From JAGOCV01 sp049445855 (GTDB lineage: Bacteria; Pseudomonadota; Gammaproteobacteria; Burkholderiales; Burkholderiaceae_C): a stretch of 64,000 nucleotides of DNA. The notes beneath the pieces are model-generated. The model had not been told where the DNA came from. It saw nothing but the letters and a program-made list of their open reading frames with translations, and ran no database searches. Location of the stretch: the NCBI RefSeq assembly GCF_049445855.1, contig NZ_JBMSDV010000001.1, positions 1,426,001 through 1,490,000 on the forward strand, in the 5' to 3' direction. Of this stretch, positions 63,549 through 64,000 are shown in pieces (the stretch's first letter is position 1; every line of letters begins with the position of its first letter). The translations under genes and the position numbers were made by a program.

Positions 63549-64000
63549 GTGTCTTCTCCAACCATCCGACTTCTCGTTCCTGGCACGACCGCGGAACTCG
63601 AGGCCACGCGCGAGATTTTCCGCGAGTACGCCAACTCGCTGGGTATCGATCTCGGCTTCCAGGGCTTCGAGGAAGAGTTGCACGCCTTGCCTGGTGACTA
63701 CTCACATCCACGTGGTGCGCTACTGCTGGCGATGGTGGATGGCGACGTCGCTGGATGCTGCGCGCTACGCGCGATGGACAACGTCGACTACCCGAACGCG
63801 TGCGAGATGAAACGTCTATACGTGCGCAAGGCGTTTCGCGGCTTCGGTCTGGGCCGACAGCTGGCGGAAGCCATCCTGGATGCAGCGCGGCAGGCCGGCT
63901 ATGCCAGTGTGCTGCTCGACACGCTGGACGATATGGAATCCGCCCGCGCCCTGTATGAAGAATTGGGCTTTGAGGAAGTGCCGCCGTACTATCACAACCC
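63549..64000 (+). CDS. GNAT family N-acetyltransferase (partial, cut by window end)
   Basis: The frame starts at a GTG (63549) and is still open at the last base of the window, so only about 150 codons are seen. The acetyl-CoA-binding motif is visible as KRLYVRKAFRGFGLGRQLAE, and the later segment YEELGFEEVPPYY is also typical. The substrate is unknown. A GTG start is inferred because no ATG precedes the conserved N-terminal strand. Confidence 0.9.
   Translation, partial: MSSPTIRLLVPGTTAELEATREIFREYANSLGIDLGFQGFEEELHALPGDYSHPRGALLLAMVDGDVAGCCALRAMDNVDYPNACEMKRLYVRKAFRGFGLGRQLAEAILDAARQAGYASVLLDTLDDMESARALYEELGFEEVPPYYHN

Overview
The window is GC-rich, densely coded bacterial chromosome. Its gene content and order point to a betaproteobacterium of the Burkholderiales, most likely Comamonadaceae: the atpI-B-E-F-H-A-G-D-C operon next to a ybeD-lipB-lipA run, an EIIA(Man)-HPr-EI phosphotransfer set with no sugar permease, a pilU plus cyclic-nucleotide-domain pair, and a G/C-hairpin element between atpD and atpC. 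I cannot name the genus. I see no phage, insertion sequence, CRISPR array or rRNA, and no gene-free stretch longer than about 230 bp.

Layout. 38-1999: glutathione-dependent formaldehyde detoxification (frmA, frmB). 2012-12506: a divergent catabolic regulon built around a GntR gene and a palindromic operator at 8297-8334. The minus arm encodes an ABC ATPase and permease, a cupin, an Ldh-type dehydrogenase, a RidA protein, an FAH-fold hydrolase, an extradiol-type VOC dioxygenase and an ACMSD-like amidohydrolase. The plus arm encodes GntR, the ABC binding protein, an aromatic FAD monooxygenase and an SDR. Together they read as uptake, ring hydroxylation, ring cleavage and lower-pathway enzymes for an unidentified aromatic compound. 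12516-14456: an MBL-fold lipoprotein and an atypical SDR.

14474-23354: a second divergent module. A GpdQ-like phosphodiesterase, ethanolamine ammonia-lyase EutB/EutC and a HAD phosphatase are translationally coupled on the minus strand. They face a Ugp-like ABC importer and a DeoR/GlpR regulator on the plus strand. I read this as import and breakdown of glycerophosphoethanolamine, which appears to be an undescribed combination. 23455-25294: pilU and a cNMP-binding protein. 25321-27521: a secreted unknown protein, a LuxR-type regulator and tRNA-Arg(CCG). 27568-34338: an AcrR-type repressor, a recognisable AcrR operator, and an AcrAB/OprM-type RND pump. 34411-37972: a membrane-anchored cytochrome c and assorted hydrolase or hypothetical genes.

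37985-44670: a DNA-repair operon (MBL exonuclease, ATP-dependent ligase, Lhr-type helicase, PdeM endonuclease) with a cNMP-domain protein downstream. 44824-52074: the complete F1Fo-ATP synthase operon. 52296-54369: a probable D-amino-acid aminotransferase remnant, ybeD/DUF493, lipB and lipA. 54389-59552: a zinc-ribbon membrane protein, the regulatory PTS (ptsI, ptsH, EIIA), an MFS transporter and a lipoprotein. 59757-64000: a degenerate kinase-receiver protein, a DUF4197 protein, a TlpA-like thioredoxin, cytochrome c', a b561-type cytochrome and a GNAT gene cut by the window end.
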